From assembly GCF_003148685.1 (NCBI RefSeq), contig NZ_QGGR01000048.1, positions 1 through 38,598 on the forward strand: a stretch of DNA of 38,598 bases, in the 5' to 3' direction. Positions 7,181-15,015 of this stretch are shown here, one piece after another; position 1 is the stretch's first letter; each line of letters opens with the position of its first letter. Under the pieces are notes generated by a model that saw only the letters and a program-made list of their open reading frames with translations, made no database searches and was not told the DNA's origin. Source of the DNA: Actinoplanes xinjiangensis (GTDB taxonomy: Bacteria > Actinomycetota > Actinomycetes > Mycobacteriales > Micromonosporaceae). A program made the position numbers and the translations under genes.

Positions 7181-8605
7181 TCAGCGCACCAGGAGCGGCA
7201 GCGTCCGCTGCCAGTCGACGGTCTGCCGCTCCCACGCCGCGGCGAGCGCGATCAGCGCATAATCGTCATGATTGCGGCCGATGATCTGAAGACCGATCGG
7301 CAGACCCGCGGACCCGAAACCGGCCGGCACCGCCACCACCGGCGCATTGATCAGCGTCGCGATCGTCGCCACCTCCATCCACCGGTGGTACGTCGGCATC
7401 ACCGTGTCCCCGATCCTGCCCGGCCAGTGCCGGGCGGCATCGAACGGCCACACCTGCGCGGTCGGCAGAACCGCGAAGTCGTAACGTCGGAACAACCGCC
7501 GGAACCCCTCATAGAGGCCGCCGCGCAACGCCGCACCCTCGGCGATGTCCACCGCCGACAGCCCGGCCAGACCCTCGTACTCGTAGCGGGCCTCCGGTTT
7601 CAGCAGAGCGCGCCAGGCGGGCACGTCATGGAACACCTTGACGGCCTGCCCGGCGAGCTGACGCCGCAGGGTGATCCACGCCGGCCACAGGCTCTCGTTG
7701 CCGGTGAAAGCACCCGCGGACGGCAGATCGTCGACCGTGTCGACGATCATGCCCAAGGCGGTGAAACGGTCCAGTGCCGCCGTAGTGACCTCCAGGACCT
7801 CCGGCTCCATCGGAAGGTAACCACCGAGGTCACCGAACCAGGCGATCCGCGCGCCCCGCAACGACGGCCGGCGCTCCTGATCACCGTGCAGGGACAGTGG
7901 GGCCCGGTCGTCGTAGCCGGCCATGGTGCGCAACAGCAGCTCCAGGTCGGACGCGGTACGCGCGATCGGGCCCTGCACCGCACCCTGCGCCGCGAACGGA
8001 TCCCCACCGGCCGACGGCACCCGGCCGAACGACGGCCGCAGACCGTACACATTGTTCCAGCCCGGCGGATTACGCAACGAGCCCATGAAGTCGCTGCCGT
8101 CGGCGACCGGCACCATCCGCAGCGCCACGGCCACCGCGGCGCCGCCACTGCTGCCACCGGCCGACCTGGACAGATCGTAGGCGTTGCGGGTCGTACCGAA
8201 GACGTCGTTGTAGGTGTGTGAACCCAGCCCCAGCTGCGGCGTGTTCGTCTTGCCGATGAAGATCGCCCCGGCGGCACGGATCCGCTCGACGAACAGTGCG
8301 TCCGCGGTGGCCGCCGGCGCCGAGCGGATCAGGCCGTGACTGGTCGGCAGACCCGCGACATCGGCGAGATCCTTCACCGCATGCGGAAAACCGTGCATCC
8401 AGCCCTGGTACGGCGTGCGGTCCCGCTCCGCGGCCTCGGCCAGCAACTCCGCCCGCGGCCGCATCGACACGATCGCGTTGACCTGTGGATTGACCCGCTC
8501 CATGTGGTCCAGGTAGGCGGTCATCACCTCGACACAGCCGACCTCACGGGAACGGATCGCCGCGGACAGCTCGGCCGCGCTCCACCGCACGATCGCCGGA
8601 TCCAT
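7181..8605 (-). CDS. Amidase (amidase-signature family)
   Basis: A 474-residue cytosolic amidase-signature hydrolase. The Ser-cisSer-Lys triad is visible: K78 in HAVKDL, S153 in GGSSGG and S176 in SDFMGSLRNP. The SDFMGSLRNP variant is typical of stand-alone amidases rather than GatA, and no gatB or gatC is nearby. Substrate unknown. A candidate -10 (TAGCCT at 8613-8618, minus strand) ends seven bases before the ATG, so the transcript may be leaderless. It converges on the secreted protein gene with only 12 bases between. Confidence 0.9.
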   Translation of the reverse strand: MDPAIVRWSAAELSAAIRSREVGCVEVMTAYLDHMERVNPQVNAIVSMRPRAELLAEAAERDRTPYQGWMHGFPHAVKDLADVAGLPTSHGLIRSAPAATADALFVERIRAAGAIFIGKTNTPQLGLGSHTYNDVFGTTRNAYDLSRSAGGSSGGAAVAVALRMVPVADGSDFMGSLRNPPGWNNVYGLRPSFGRVPSAGGDPFAAQGAVQGPIARTASDLELLLRTMAGYDDRAPLSLHGDQERRPSLRGARIAWFGDLGGYLPMEPEVLEVTTAALDRFTALGMIVDTVDDLPSAGAFTGNESLWPAWITLRRQLAGQAVKVFHDVPAWRALLKPEARYEYEGLAGLSAVDIAEGAALRGGLYEGFRRLFRRYDFAVLPTAQVWPFDAARHWPGRIGDTVMPTYHRWMEVATIATLINAPVVAVPAGFGSAGLPIGLQIIGRNHDDYALIALAAAWERQTVDWQRTLPLLVR

Positions 8606-8694
8606 GACCCGCAGGCTAACGCCCGGCGTCCCGCACCGGTCGTAACCGGCTGGTCACCGGTCGCCTAATGCCCGGCGGCCCGGCGCCGGTCGCC

Positions 8695-8756
8695 CCCGCT
8701 GGTCGCCGTCGTCCCCGGCTGGTCGCCGGTCGTCTCCGGCTGGTCGCCGGTCGTCC
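8695..8756. repeat. Tandem 21-bp repeats of the hairpin arm
   Basis: Units at 8715-8735 and 8736-8756 differ only in their last base; each starts CCGGCTGGTC and continues GCCGGTCGTC. A slightly diverged 20-base unit precedes them at 8695-8714, and a further partial copy (CCGGCTGGTCACCGGTCGCC) is at 8646-8665. The array runs directly into the left arm of the hairpin at 8757, which begins with the same ten bases, apart from one change. Confidence 0.8.
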
Positions 8757-8819
8757 CCGGCTGGTTGTCACCGCTGTCTCGGCGCGCCTGAGACAGCGGT
8801 GAGGACCAGCCGGGTTTTT
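8757..8819 (+). terminator. Long hairpin with T-run, copy 3 of the dispersed element
   Basis: Arms 8757-8780 and 8790-8813 pair over about 24 bases around a 9-base loop, with the same inner CCGCTGTCTC and outer CCGGCTGG sequences as copies 1 and 2. A GTTTTTG tail follows, giving a rho-independent-terminator shape on the plus strand. It sits between divergent genes, where there is no plus-strand gene to terminate, so blocking antisense readthrough or a non-terminator role should be considered. Confidence 0.65.
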
Positions 8820-8946
8820 GGCGGGCCGAGGGCGGGACCGGGTGTGGGGTCGGGTCGGTGTGGAGGCCTTTTGCGTGGGTGCGGGGCGACACCGTGCGTA
8901 CAGCATCCTAGGAACCTCGTTTGGTGGCTGCGGTAACGTCGCCGGA

Positions 8947-9891
8947 ATGCGGATCAAGATCGGGCGCCCGGATCTCGGCGGCTACGCCGGGCGTTTCGAC
9001 CTTCCGCCCGCGGCGGGGCCGTTCGGGGTCACCTTCTTCGGGGTGGCGGGGCTGCTGTTCACCGACGGGACGGACGCGGTGATGACCGACGGGTTCTTCT
9101 CGCGGCCGTCGCTGCTGCGGGTCGCGCTGGGCCGGATCGCTCCGGACGGCAGGCGGATCGACGCCGGGCTGGAACGCCTGGGGCACGGGTCGCGGCTGCA
9201 CGCCGTCGCGGCGGTGCACACGCATTTCGACCACGTCCTGGACTCCCCCACGGTGGCGTTGCGGACCGGGGCGGCGCTGGTCGGCGGGGCGTCGGCGGCG
9301 AACGTCGGACGCGGCGCCGGGCTGGCCGAGGACCGCCTCCACGTGGTCGTCCCGGGCGAGCCGCGACGGTACGGCGCGTTCACGCTGACGTTCGTGGAGT
9401 CCGCGCACTGCCCGCCGGACCGGTTCCCGGGGGTGATCAGCGCGCCGGTGGTGCCGCCGGTGCGGGCGTCGGCCTACCGGTGCGGCGAGGCGTGGTCGAT
9501 CCTGGCCGGGCACGACGGCGGGCGGACCGCGCTGGTGCAGGGCAGTGCGGGGTTCGTGCCGGGGGCGCTCGACGGCCGGGAAGCGGACGTCGCCTTCATC
9601 GGCGTCGGCGGGCTCGGTGGGTGCGGTGAGGCCTACCTCCGCGACTATTGGCGGCATACGGTACGGGCGGTCGGTGCCCGCCGGGTGGTGCTGATCCACT
9701 GGGACGACTTCTTCCGTCCGCTGGACCGGCCGCTGCGGGCTCTGCCGTATGCCGGTGACGACCTCGACCTGACCATGCGGGTGCTCGGCGGACTCGCCGG
9801 CCGCGACGGCGTCGGCCTGCACCTGCCCACCCTGTGGCGGCGCTCGGACCCGTGGGAGGCGGCATGCGGTTCGAGCAGCTGGAGTACCTGA
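8947..9891 (+). CDS. MBL-fold metallo-hydrolase
   Basis: A 314-residue metallo-beta-lactamase-fold hydrolase. The HxHxDH metal motif is H91, H93, D95 and H96 (HTHFDH). Further ligands may be H187 of ESAHCPPD and the late HWDDFF histidine. It lacks an obvious signal peptide, so cytosolic action on an unknown ester or phosphodiester is inferred. The ATG at 8947 follows TAACGT (8934-8939) by seven bases and has no Shine-Dalgarno sequence. Its 3' end overlaps the LysR gene by 28 bases, so the two are co-expressed. Confidence 0.82.
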   Translation: MRIKIGRPDLGGYAGRFDLPPAAGPFGVTFFGVAGLLFTDGTDAVMTDGFFSRPSLLRVALGRIAPDGRRIDAGLERLGHGSRLHAVAAVHTHFDHVLDSPTVALRTGAALVGGASAANVGRGAGLAEDRLHVVVPGEPRRYGAFTLTFVESAHCPPDRFPGVISAPVVPPVRASAYRCGEAWSILAGHDGGRTALVQGSAGFVPGALDGREADVAFIGVGGLGGCGEAYLRDYWRHTVRAVGARRVVLIHWDDFFRPLDRPLRALPYAGDDLDLTMRVLGGLAGRDGVGLHLPTLWRRSDPWEAACGSSSWST

Positions 9892-10751
9892 CGGCGGTGA
9901 TCCAGCACGGGTCGCTGCGCCGGGCCGGTGAGCGGTTGCACGTGTCGCAGTCGGCGCTCAGTGAGGCGATCAGCGCGCTGGAACGGGAGCTGGGCGTGCC
10001 GTTGCTGGAGCGGCACCGGTCGGGGGCGCGGGTCAGCCGGGAGGGCCGGGATCTGCTGCCGGTGATGACCGAGATCCTGGCCGGGGTGGCGCGGTTGAAG
10101 GCGGCGGCCCGCGACCACGCGCGCACGATCCGGGTCGGCACGGTGAACGCGGGGACGTCGTCGCTGCTGGTCCCGGCGGTGCGGGAGTTCGGCGCCGGGC
10201 ATCCGAGCACGACCGTGGACGTGGCGACACTGTTGCAGGCCGAGATCCAGGAACGGCTGATCGAGGGGCGGCTGGACGTCGGGGTGATCAACGTGTTTCC
10301 GGGGGACGATCTGCCGGCCGCACTGGAGGGCACGGTGCTGCTGCGTGGCGTACCGAAGGTGTGCTGCCGCACCGATGATCCGCTGGCCGCGCAGCCCGCG
10401 GTGAGTGTCGCGGACCTGCGCGCGCGGCCGTTCGTGGCGATGCGCCCGGGTTACCTGATGCACCGGCTGGCGCAGCGGCTGTTCGGGGACGCTCCCCCGC
10501 CGGAGACGTTCTCGACCGACGGCGCGGAGATGGGCAAGACGCTGGTGGCGACCGGGACCGGGCCGACGATCCTGCCGGACTACAGCATCGTCGGTGATCC
10601 TCTGGAGACGGCCGGGGTGATCACCGCGCGCCCACTGGCCGAGGAGGTGCCGCCGGTGATGATGCTGCTGGTCCGGCGACGTTTCGACCGGGTACCGCCG
10701 GCCATCGCGGACTTCGAGGAGACGATCGTGCGGCTGGCGCGTTCGGTGTAG
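9864..10751 (+). CDS. LysR-family transcriptional regulator
   Basis: A 295-residue LysR-type regulator. The N-terminal wHTH is MRFEQLEYLTAVIQHGSLRR through HVSQSALSEAISALE; the rest is the two-lobed periplasmic-binding-like effector domain (about residues 90-290). The ATG at 9864 follows GGGAGG at 9854-9859, and the longer upstream frame is rejected. It overlaps the MBL gene and ends 73 bases before ssuD on the same strand. LysR proteins (CysB, Cbl, SsuR) commonly control sulfonate use, so control of the ssu operon is a reasonable inference, not shown. Confidence 0.87.
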   Translation: MRFEQLEYLTAVIQHGSLRRAGERLHVSQSALSEAISALERELGVPLLERHRSGARVSREGRDLLPVMTEILAGVARLKAAARDHARTIRVGTVNAGTSSLLVPAVREFGAGHPSTTVDVATLLQAEIQERLIEGRLDVGVINVFPGDDLPAALEGTVLLRGVPKVCCRTDDPLAAQPAVSVADLRARPFVAMRPGYLMHRLAQRLFGDAPPPETFSTDGAEMGKTLVATGTGPTILPDYSIVGDPLETAGVITARPLAEEVPPVMMLLVRRRFDRVPPAIADFEETIVRLARSV

Positions 10752-10788
10752 CCGATGGGGTGTTCGGCGTCTCCGGTCACGCCGGCGC

Positions 10789-10824
10789 TTGCATAACCCA
10801 CAAAGTCTAGCGAACCTATAGAGT
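10789..10824 (+). promoter_or_regulatory. Putative control region of the ssu operon
   Basis: The 73-base gap before ssuD holds an AT-richer segment with TTGCAT (10789-10794) and an imperfect dyad TCTA...TATAGA (10806-10822) just before the ATG. The spacing does not match a standard promoter and no Shine-Dalgarno sequence is visible, so only regulatory potential can be claimed. Confidence 0.3.
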
Positions 10825-11979
10825 ATGGCTCTGAAGTTCCACTGGTTCCTGCCCACCAACGGCGGCGACGGCCGGCATGTCGTCGGCGGCGGCCACGGCC
10901 TCGCGCCCGGCGGCTCCGGCCGGCCCGCCGACGTCGCCTACCTGACCCAGGTCGCCCGCGCCGCCGAGGACAACGGTTTCACCGCCGCGCTCACCCCCAC
11001 CGGCGCCTGGTGCGAGGACGCCTGGCTGAGCACGGCGATGCTCAGCCAGACCTCTCAGCGCCTGAAGTTCCTGGTCGCGTTCCGGCCCGGCCTGGTCTCG
11101 CCGTTCCTGGCGGCACAGATGGCCGGCACCTTCCAGAACATGACCGAGGGCCGCCTGCTGCTCAACGTGGTCACCGGCGGCGAGAGCCACGAGCAGCGGA
11201 TGTACGGCGACCACCTGGACAAGGACGCCCGCTACGCCCGGTGCGACGAGTTCCTGCAGATCGTGCGCCGGCTGTGGGCGGGCGAGACCGTCGACTTCCA
11301 CGGCGAGCACCTGCACGTCGACGCCGCCACCCTCGGGCAGATCCCGGATCCGGTCCCGGAGATCTACTTCGGCGGCTCCTCCCCGGCCGCGGGCATCGTC
11401 GCCGCCAGGCACGCCGACGTCTACCTGACCTGGGGCGAGCCGCCGGCGGCGGTGGCCGAGAAGATCGCGTGGATCCGTGGCCTCGCCGCGGAACAGGGCC
11501 GAACCATCCGGTTCGGCATCCGCATGCACACCATCACCCGCGACACCGCCGACGAGGCCTGGGCCGAGGCCGGCCGGCTGCTGGCCGGCATCGACCCGGC
11601 GACGATCGCCAAGGTCCAGCAGGGACTGCGGCTGTCGGAGTCGGAGGGACAGCGGCGGATGCTCGACCTGCACCGGGGCCGCACCGACGATCTGGAGATC
11701 CACCCGAACGTGTGGGCCGGTGTCGGCCTGGTCCGCGGCGGCGCCGGGACCGCGCTGGTCGGCAGCCACGAGCAGGTCGCCGACCGGATCGCCGAGTACG
11801 CGTCGCTCGGCATCGAGGAGTTCGTGCTCTCGGCCTACCCGCACCTGGAGGGCGCGTACTGGTTCGGCGAGGGCGTGCTGCCGATCCTGGCCGAGCGCGG
11901 CCTGTGGAAGGACGAGCGGCCACGCCGGCGGCAGCACACGACGATGCCGTTCGCGACCGCGGGACGAGCCGTGCGCTGA
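10825..11979 (+). CDS. ssuD: FMNH2-dependent alkanesulfonate monooxygenase
   Basis: 384 residues, matching the usual SsuD length (about 380). It oxidatively cleaves alkanesulfonates to aldehyde and sulfite using FMNH2 from a partner reductase and oxygen. The bacterial-luciferase-type TIM barrel is clear: FHWFLPTNGG at the start, CEDAW (C63, matching the conserved SsuD Cys), LLNVVTGGE, and the HTITRDTADEAW region carrying the active-site His. First gene of a five-gene operon; its stop overlaps the flavin reductase start (TGATG). Confidence 0.92.
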   Translation: MALKFHWFLPTNGGDGRHVVGGGHGLAPGGSGRPADVAYLTQVARAAEDNGFTAALTPTGAWCEDAWLSTAMLSQTSQRLKFLVAFRPGLVSPFLAAQMAGTFQNMTEGRLLLNVVTGGESHEQRMYGDHLDKDARYARCDEFLQIVRRLWAGETVDFHGEHLHVDAATLGQIPDPVPEIYFGGSSPAAGIVAARHADVYLTWGEPPAAVAEKIAWIRGLAAEQGRTIRFGIRMHTITRDTADEAWAEAGRLLAGIDPATIAKVQQGLRLSESEGQRRMLDLHRGRTDDLEIHPNVWAGVGLVRGGAGTALVGSHEQVADRIAEYASLGIEEFVLSAYPHLEGAYWFGEGVLPILAERGLWKDERPRRRQHTTMPFATAGRAVR

Positions 11980-12506
11980 TGGGATCGTTCGCCACGAACC
12001 AGGACCTCGATCCGGTACGCCTCCGTCAGGCGTTCGGGGTCTTCCCCAGTGGAGTGGTCGCCGTGGCGGCGTCCGTCGACGGGACGCTGGTGGGCCTGGC
12101 CGCCAGCTCGTTCACCTCGGTCAGCCTCGACCCGCCGCTGGTGTCGGTGTCGATCGCGAACACCTCCAGGACCTGGCCGGACCTGCGGCGTGCCGAGCAC
12201 CTGGGCGTGACCGTGCTGGCCGCCCACCACGGCGAGCTGTGCCGGCGGCTGGCCGGGCCGGTCGGGCACCGCTTCGACGAGGCGGCCGTGTCGGTCACCG
12301 GCACCGGGGCGGTCACCGTCGACGACGGGCTGGCCCGCTTCGACTGCTCGATCTACCGCGAGGTGGAGGCCGGCGACCACACCGTCGTGCTCCTGCGGCT
12401 GCACGCCGTGGACCACAGCGCCGATCAGTCCGGCGGACCGCTGGTGTTCCACCGGTCCGGCTTCGGGCGGCTTTCCCCGTACCTGCAGAAAGAGGAGATC
12501 CGATGA
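11979..12506 (+). CDS. Flavin reductase, probable partner of SsuD
   Basis: A 175-residue flavin reductase-like FMN-binding split-barrel protein: FGVFPSGVVAVAA, GLAASSFTSVSLDPPLVSVSIAN and GDHTVVLLRLHAVD are family landmarks. It should supply reduced FMN to SsuD using NAD(P)H. It is not homologous to E. coli SsuE (a flavodoxin-like enzyme); it is the HpaC/DszD-type replacement common in actinobacteria. It overlaps ssuD by one base and the next gene by four. Confidence 0.87.
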   Translation: MGSFATNQDLDPVRLRQAFGVFPSGVVAVAASVDGTLVGLAASSFTSVSLDPPLVSVSIANTSRTWPDLRRAEHLGVTVLAAHHGELCRRLAGPVGHRFDEAAVSVTGTGAVTVDDGLARFDCSIYREVEAGDHTVVLLRLHAVDHSADQSGGPLVFHRSGFGRLSPYLQKEEIR

Positions 12507-13450
12507 TGCCCACCTCCCGCCGTCGTCTTCTGATCGGCGCCGCGGGCGCCGCCTTCCTCGCCGGCTGCGGCGGCAACGACGCCGGATCCGGCGGCGGATC
12601 CGGGAGACTGCGCATCGGCTACCAGCGGTTCGGGGGCCTGAGCCTGTCCAAGGCGCGCGGGGACGCCGCCGACGCGCAATGGTCACTGTTCGAGAGCGGG
12701 CCGGCGCTGACCGAGGCGCTCAAGGCCGGCGCGATCGACATCGGCCAGACCGGTGAGGCACCACCGATCTTCGCGGCCGCCGGCAAGATCGATTTCCGGA
12801 TCATCGGTACCAGCGAACCGGTCCCCCAAGGTGAGGCGGTACTGGTCAAGGCCGCCAACGGCTTCAAGACGTTCGCCGACCTGAAAGGGCGGACGGTCGC
12901 GCTGAACAAGGGCTCGAACGTCAACTGGCTGCTTGTGAAACTCCTCGAACAGGCGAATCTCAGCATCACCGACATCAACGTCAAATACCTGAAGCCCGCC
13001 GAGGGCCGCCCCGCCTTCGACTCCGGCCAGGTCGACGCGTGGATCATCTGGGACCCGTATTTCGCGCTCGCCGAACAACCCGGGGTGCAGGTTCTCGCCG
13101 ACGCCACCGGACTGGCGAACAACCGCGAGTACCTGCTCGCCGCGCCGGACGCCGTCACCGGCAAGACCGCCCTGATCAAGGACTTCCTCACCAGCTACCG
13201 GGCGACCACCGACTGGGGCATCGCCCACCCGGCCGAACGCGCCAAGATCCTCGCGCCGGAGTTGAAGATCGACGAGCCGACCACCACCCGCGCGCTGGCC
13301 CGCAGCGCCAAACCGCTCGCCCCGATCACCCGGGAAATCGGCGCCGAACTGCAGACGATCGCCGACGGGTTCACGAAGCTGGCGCTGATCCCCGGGCAGA
13401 TCGACATCGCGTCCCGCATCGACGAGCAGTTCAACCAGGCGTTCCTGTGA
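12503..13450 (+). CDS. ssuA: Sulfonate ABC transporter substrate-binding lipoprotein
   Basis: A 315-residue lipoprotein. The signal peptide SRRRLLIGAAGAAFLAGC has a lipobox ending LAGC and a twin-arginine-like start, so it should be anchored outside the membrane. The mature part follows the SsuA/NrtA/TauA pattern: LRIGYQRFGGLSL, GAIDIGQTGEAPPIFAAA, LKGRTVALNKGSNVNW and DAWIIWDPYFA. It binds the sulfonate for the SsuC/SsuB permease. The ATG at 12503 overlaps the previous stop (ATGA) and follows AGGAG at the right distance. Confidence 0.9.
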   Translation: MMPTSRRRLLIGAAGAAFLAGCGGNDAGSGGGSGRLRIGYQRFGGLSLSKARGDAADAQWSLFESGPALTEALKAGAIDIGQTGEAPPIFAAAGKIDFRIIGTSEPVPQGEAVLVKAANGFKTFADLKGRTVALNKGSNVNWLLVKLLEQANLSITDINVKYLKPAEGRPAFDSGQVDAWIIWDPYFALAEQPGVQVLADATGLANNREYLLAAPDAVTGKTALIKDFLTSYRATTDWGIAHPAERAKILAPELKIDEPTTTRALARSAKPLAPITREIGAELQTIADGFTKLALIPGQIDIASRIDEQFNQAFL

Positions 13451-14271
13451 CCACGACGGCCACTGCCCCGGTCCTCGGGACACCGGCGCCGGCGAAGCGA
13501 CGGCGGTCCCGGGGGCCGCGCCGCTGGTACCGGCTGATCAGCCCGCTCACGTTGCTCGTGCTCTGGGAGACCGCCGCGCGTACCGGCCTGCTGCCCGAGG
13601 CGAAGGTGCCGGCGCCCAGCCTGGTCGCCGAGACCGGCCTGCGGCTCGCCGTCGACGGCTCACTGTGGGAGCACCTGCTCGACTCGCTGACCCGGGCCGC
13701 GATCGGGCTGGTGATCGGCGGGACCCTGGCCGTGGCGCTGGCCGCCACGGCCGCCCTGCTGCGCATCGGTGACAACACCATCGACCCGCCGGTGCAGATG
13801 GCCCGGATGCTGCCGCACCTCGGCCTGGTACCGCTGCTGATCATCTGGGTCGGCATCGGCGAGGAACTGAAGATCAGCCTGGTGGCACTGGGCGCCTTCT
13901 TCCCGCTGTACTTCAACACCTATGCCGGCATCCGCGACATCGACCAGCGGCTGGTGGAGGCCGCCCGCACGTGCGGGCTCAACCAGTGGCAGCGACTGCG
14001 GCACGTGGTGCTGCCCGGCGCGCTGCCGTCGCTGTTCCTGGGGCTGCGGCTGGCGATCGGCGCCGGCTGGCTCAGCCTGGTCGTCGGCGAACAGGTCAAC
14101 GCCCAGACCGGCATCGGCTTCCTGATGATGGAGGCCCGTGAGTTCGCCCAGACCGACGTCGTCGTGTTCGGGCTCCTCGTCTACGCCGGGCTCGGCCTGC
14201 TCTCGGACACGCTCATCCGGATCGCGGAACGGAGGACCCTCGCATGGCGACGCGGCCTACAGGCGACCTGA
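13447..14271 (+). CDS. ssuC: Sulfonate ABC transporter permease
   Basis: A 274-residue inner-membrane permease with about six membrane segments. The EAA loop that docks the ATPase is EAARTCGLNQWQRLRHVVLP followed by GALPSLF. The GTG start at 13447 overlaps the ssuA stop as GTGA. Together with ssuA and ssuB it forms the complete sulfonate importer. Taurine or nitrate permeases are close relatives, but ssuD in the same operon argues for alkanesulfonates. Confidence 0.9.
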   Translation: MTTTATAPVLGTPAPAKRRRSRGPRRWYRLISPLTLLVLWETAARTGLLPEAKVPAPSLVAETGLRLAVDGSLWEHLLDSLTRAAIGLVIGGTLAVALAATAALLRIGDNTIDPPVQMARMLPHLGLVPLLIIWVGIGEELKISLVALGAFFPLYFNTYAGIRDIDQRLVEAARTCGLNQWQRLRHVVLPGALPSLFLGLRLAIGAGWLSLVVGEQVNAQTGIGFLMMEAREFAQTDVVVFGLLVYAGLGLLSDTLIRIAERRTLAWRRGLQAT

Positions 14272-14960
14272 TCGTCGAGGTCACCGGCCTGCGCCGGGCC
14301 TTCGGCGACACGACGGTGCTCGACGGGGCCGACCTGACGGTCCGGCGGGGCGAGGTGGTCGCGCTCCTCGGTGGCAGCGGATCGGGCAAGAGTACGCTGC
14401 TGCGCGCCCTCGCCGGACTCGACGCCGACGCGACCGGCCACATCACCGTGCCCGCCCACTACGGTGTGGTCTTCCAGGAGCATCGCCTGCTGCCGTGGAA
14501 GCGGGTCGCCGACAACGTGGCGCTCGGCCTGACCGGCGCCGACCCCCGGGGGCGGGCGCTCGCCGCCCTGACCGAGGTGGGCCTCGGCGACCGGGGCGGA
14601 GCCTGGCCGGCCGAACTGTCCGGCGGACAGGCCCAGCGGGTCGCGGTGGCGCGGGCGCTGGTCCGGGAGCCGGAACTGCTGCTGCTCGACGAACCGTTCG
14701 GCGCACTCGACGCGCTGACCCGGCTGCGGATGCAGCGGCTGCTGGTACGGCTGCGGGAACGGCACGGTTTCGCCGCACTGCTGGTCACCCACGACGTCGA
14801 CGAGGCTCTCCTGCTCGCCGACCGGGCGCTGGTGCTGGAGGGCGGCCGCATCGCCGAGGAGATCCCGATCGGCCTGCCCAAACCCCGCCACCAGGACGAC
14901 CCCGGCTTCGGCGGACTGCGGCGGCACCTGCTCGACCGGCTGGGGGTGCCCGTCGTCTGA
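14244..14960 (+). CDS. ssuB: Sulfonate ABC transporter ATP-binding protein
   Basis: A 238-residue ABC ATPase with all motifs: Walker A GGSGSGKST (43-51), Q-loop Q78, signature LSGGQAQR (125-132), Walker B LLLLDEP (145-151) and H-loop H183. It powers import through SsuC. The ATG at 14244 has GGAGG nine bases upstream and overlaps ssuC by 28 bases. It is the last gene of the operon; no terminator hairpin was found in the 55 bases before the chemoreceptor. Confidence 0.92.
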   Translation: MATRPTGDLIVEVTGLRRAFGDTTVLDGADLTVRRGEVVALLGGSGSGKSTLLRALAGLDADATGHITVPAHYGVVFQEHRLLPWKRVADNVALGLTGADPRGRALAALTEVGLGDRGGAWPAELSGGQAQRVAVARALVREPELLLLDEPFGALDALTRLRMQRLLVRLRERHGFAALLVTHDVDEALLLADRALVLEGGRIAEEIPIGLPKPRHQDDPGFGGLRRHLLDRLGVPVV

Positions 14961-14980
14961 CGCCCGACCTGAGATTTCGG

Positions 14981-15008
14981 CTTAGTGGCGGCGCTCACAT
15001 GCCGAAGA
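14981..15008 (+). promoter_or_regulatory. FliA/WhiG-type promoter of the chemoreceptor
   Basis: CTTA (14981-14984), 16 bases, then GCCGAAGA (15001-15008) resembles the sigma28-family consensus (TAAA or CTCA-like -35, about 15-17 bases, GCCGATAA). The start codon lies 7-10 bases further, so a leaderless or very short leader is likely, and no Shine-Dalgarno sequence is present. Association with a chemotaxis gene supports the call. Confidence 0.5.
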
Positions 15009-15015
15009 TTCCGGT

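Larger units (their letters stand above)
8606..8946. other. Repeat-filled divergent intergenic region
   Basis: 341 bases between the divergent amidase and MBL genes. They hold a degenerate tandem array of hairpin-arm units (8646-8756), the third long hairpin (8757-8813, followed by GTTTTTG) and about 130 bases with weak promoter-like sequence for the MBL gene. No coding frame with a plausible start was accepted. Confidence 0.6.

Noticed and set aside
8911..8940. GGAACC...CGTC as an ECF-type promoter for the MBL gene
   Set aside because: The spacer of 20 bases is too long for the GGAAC-N15-17-CGT class.
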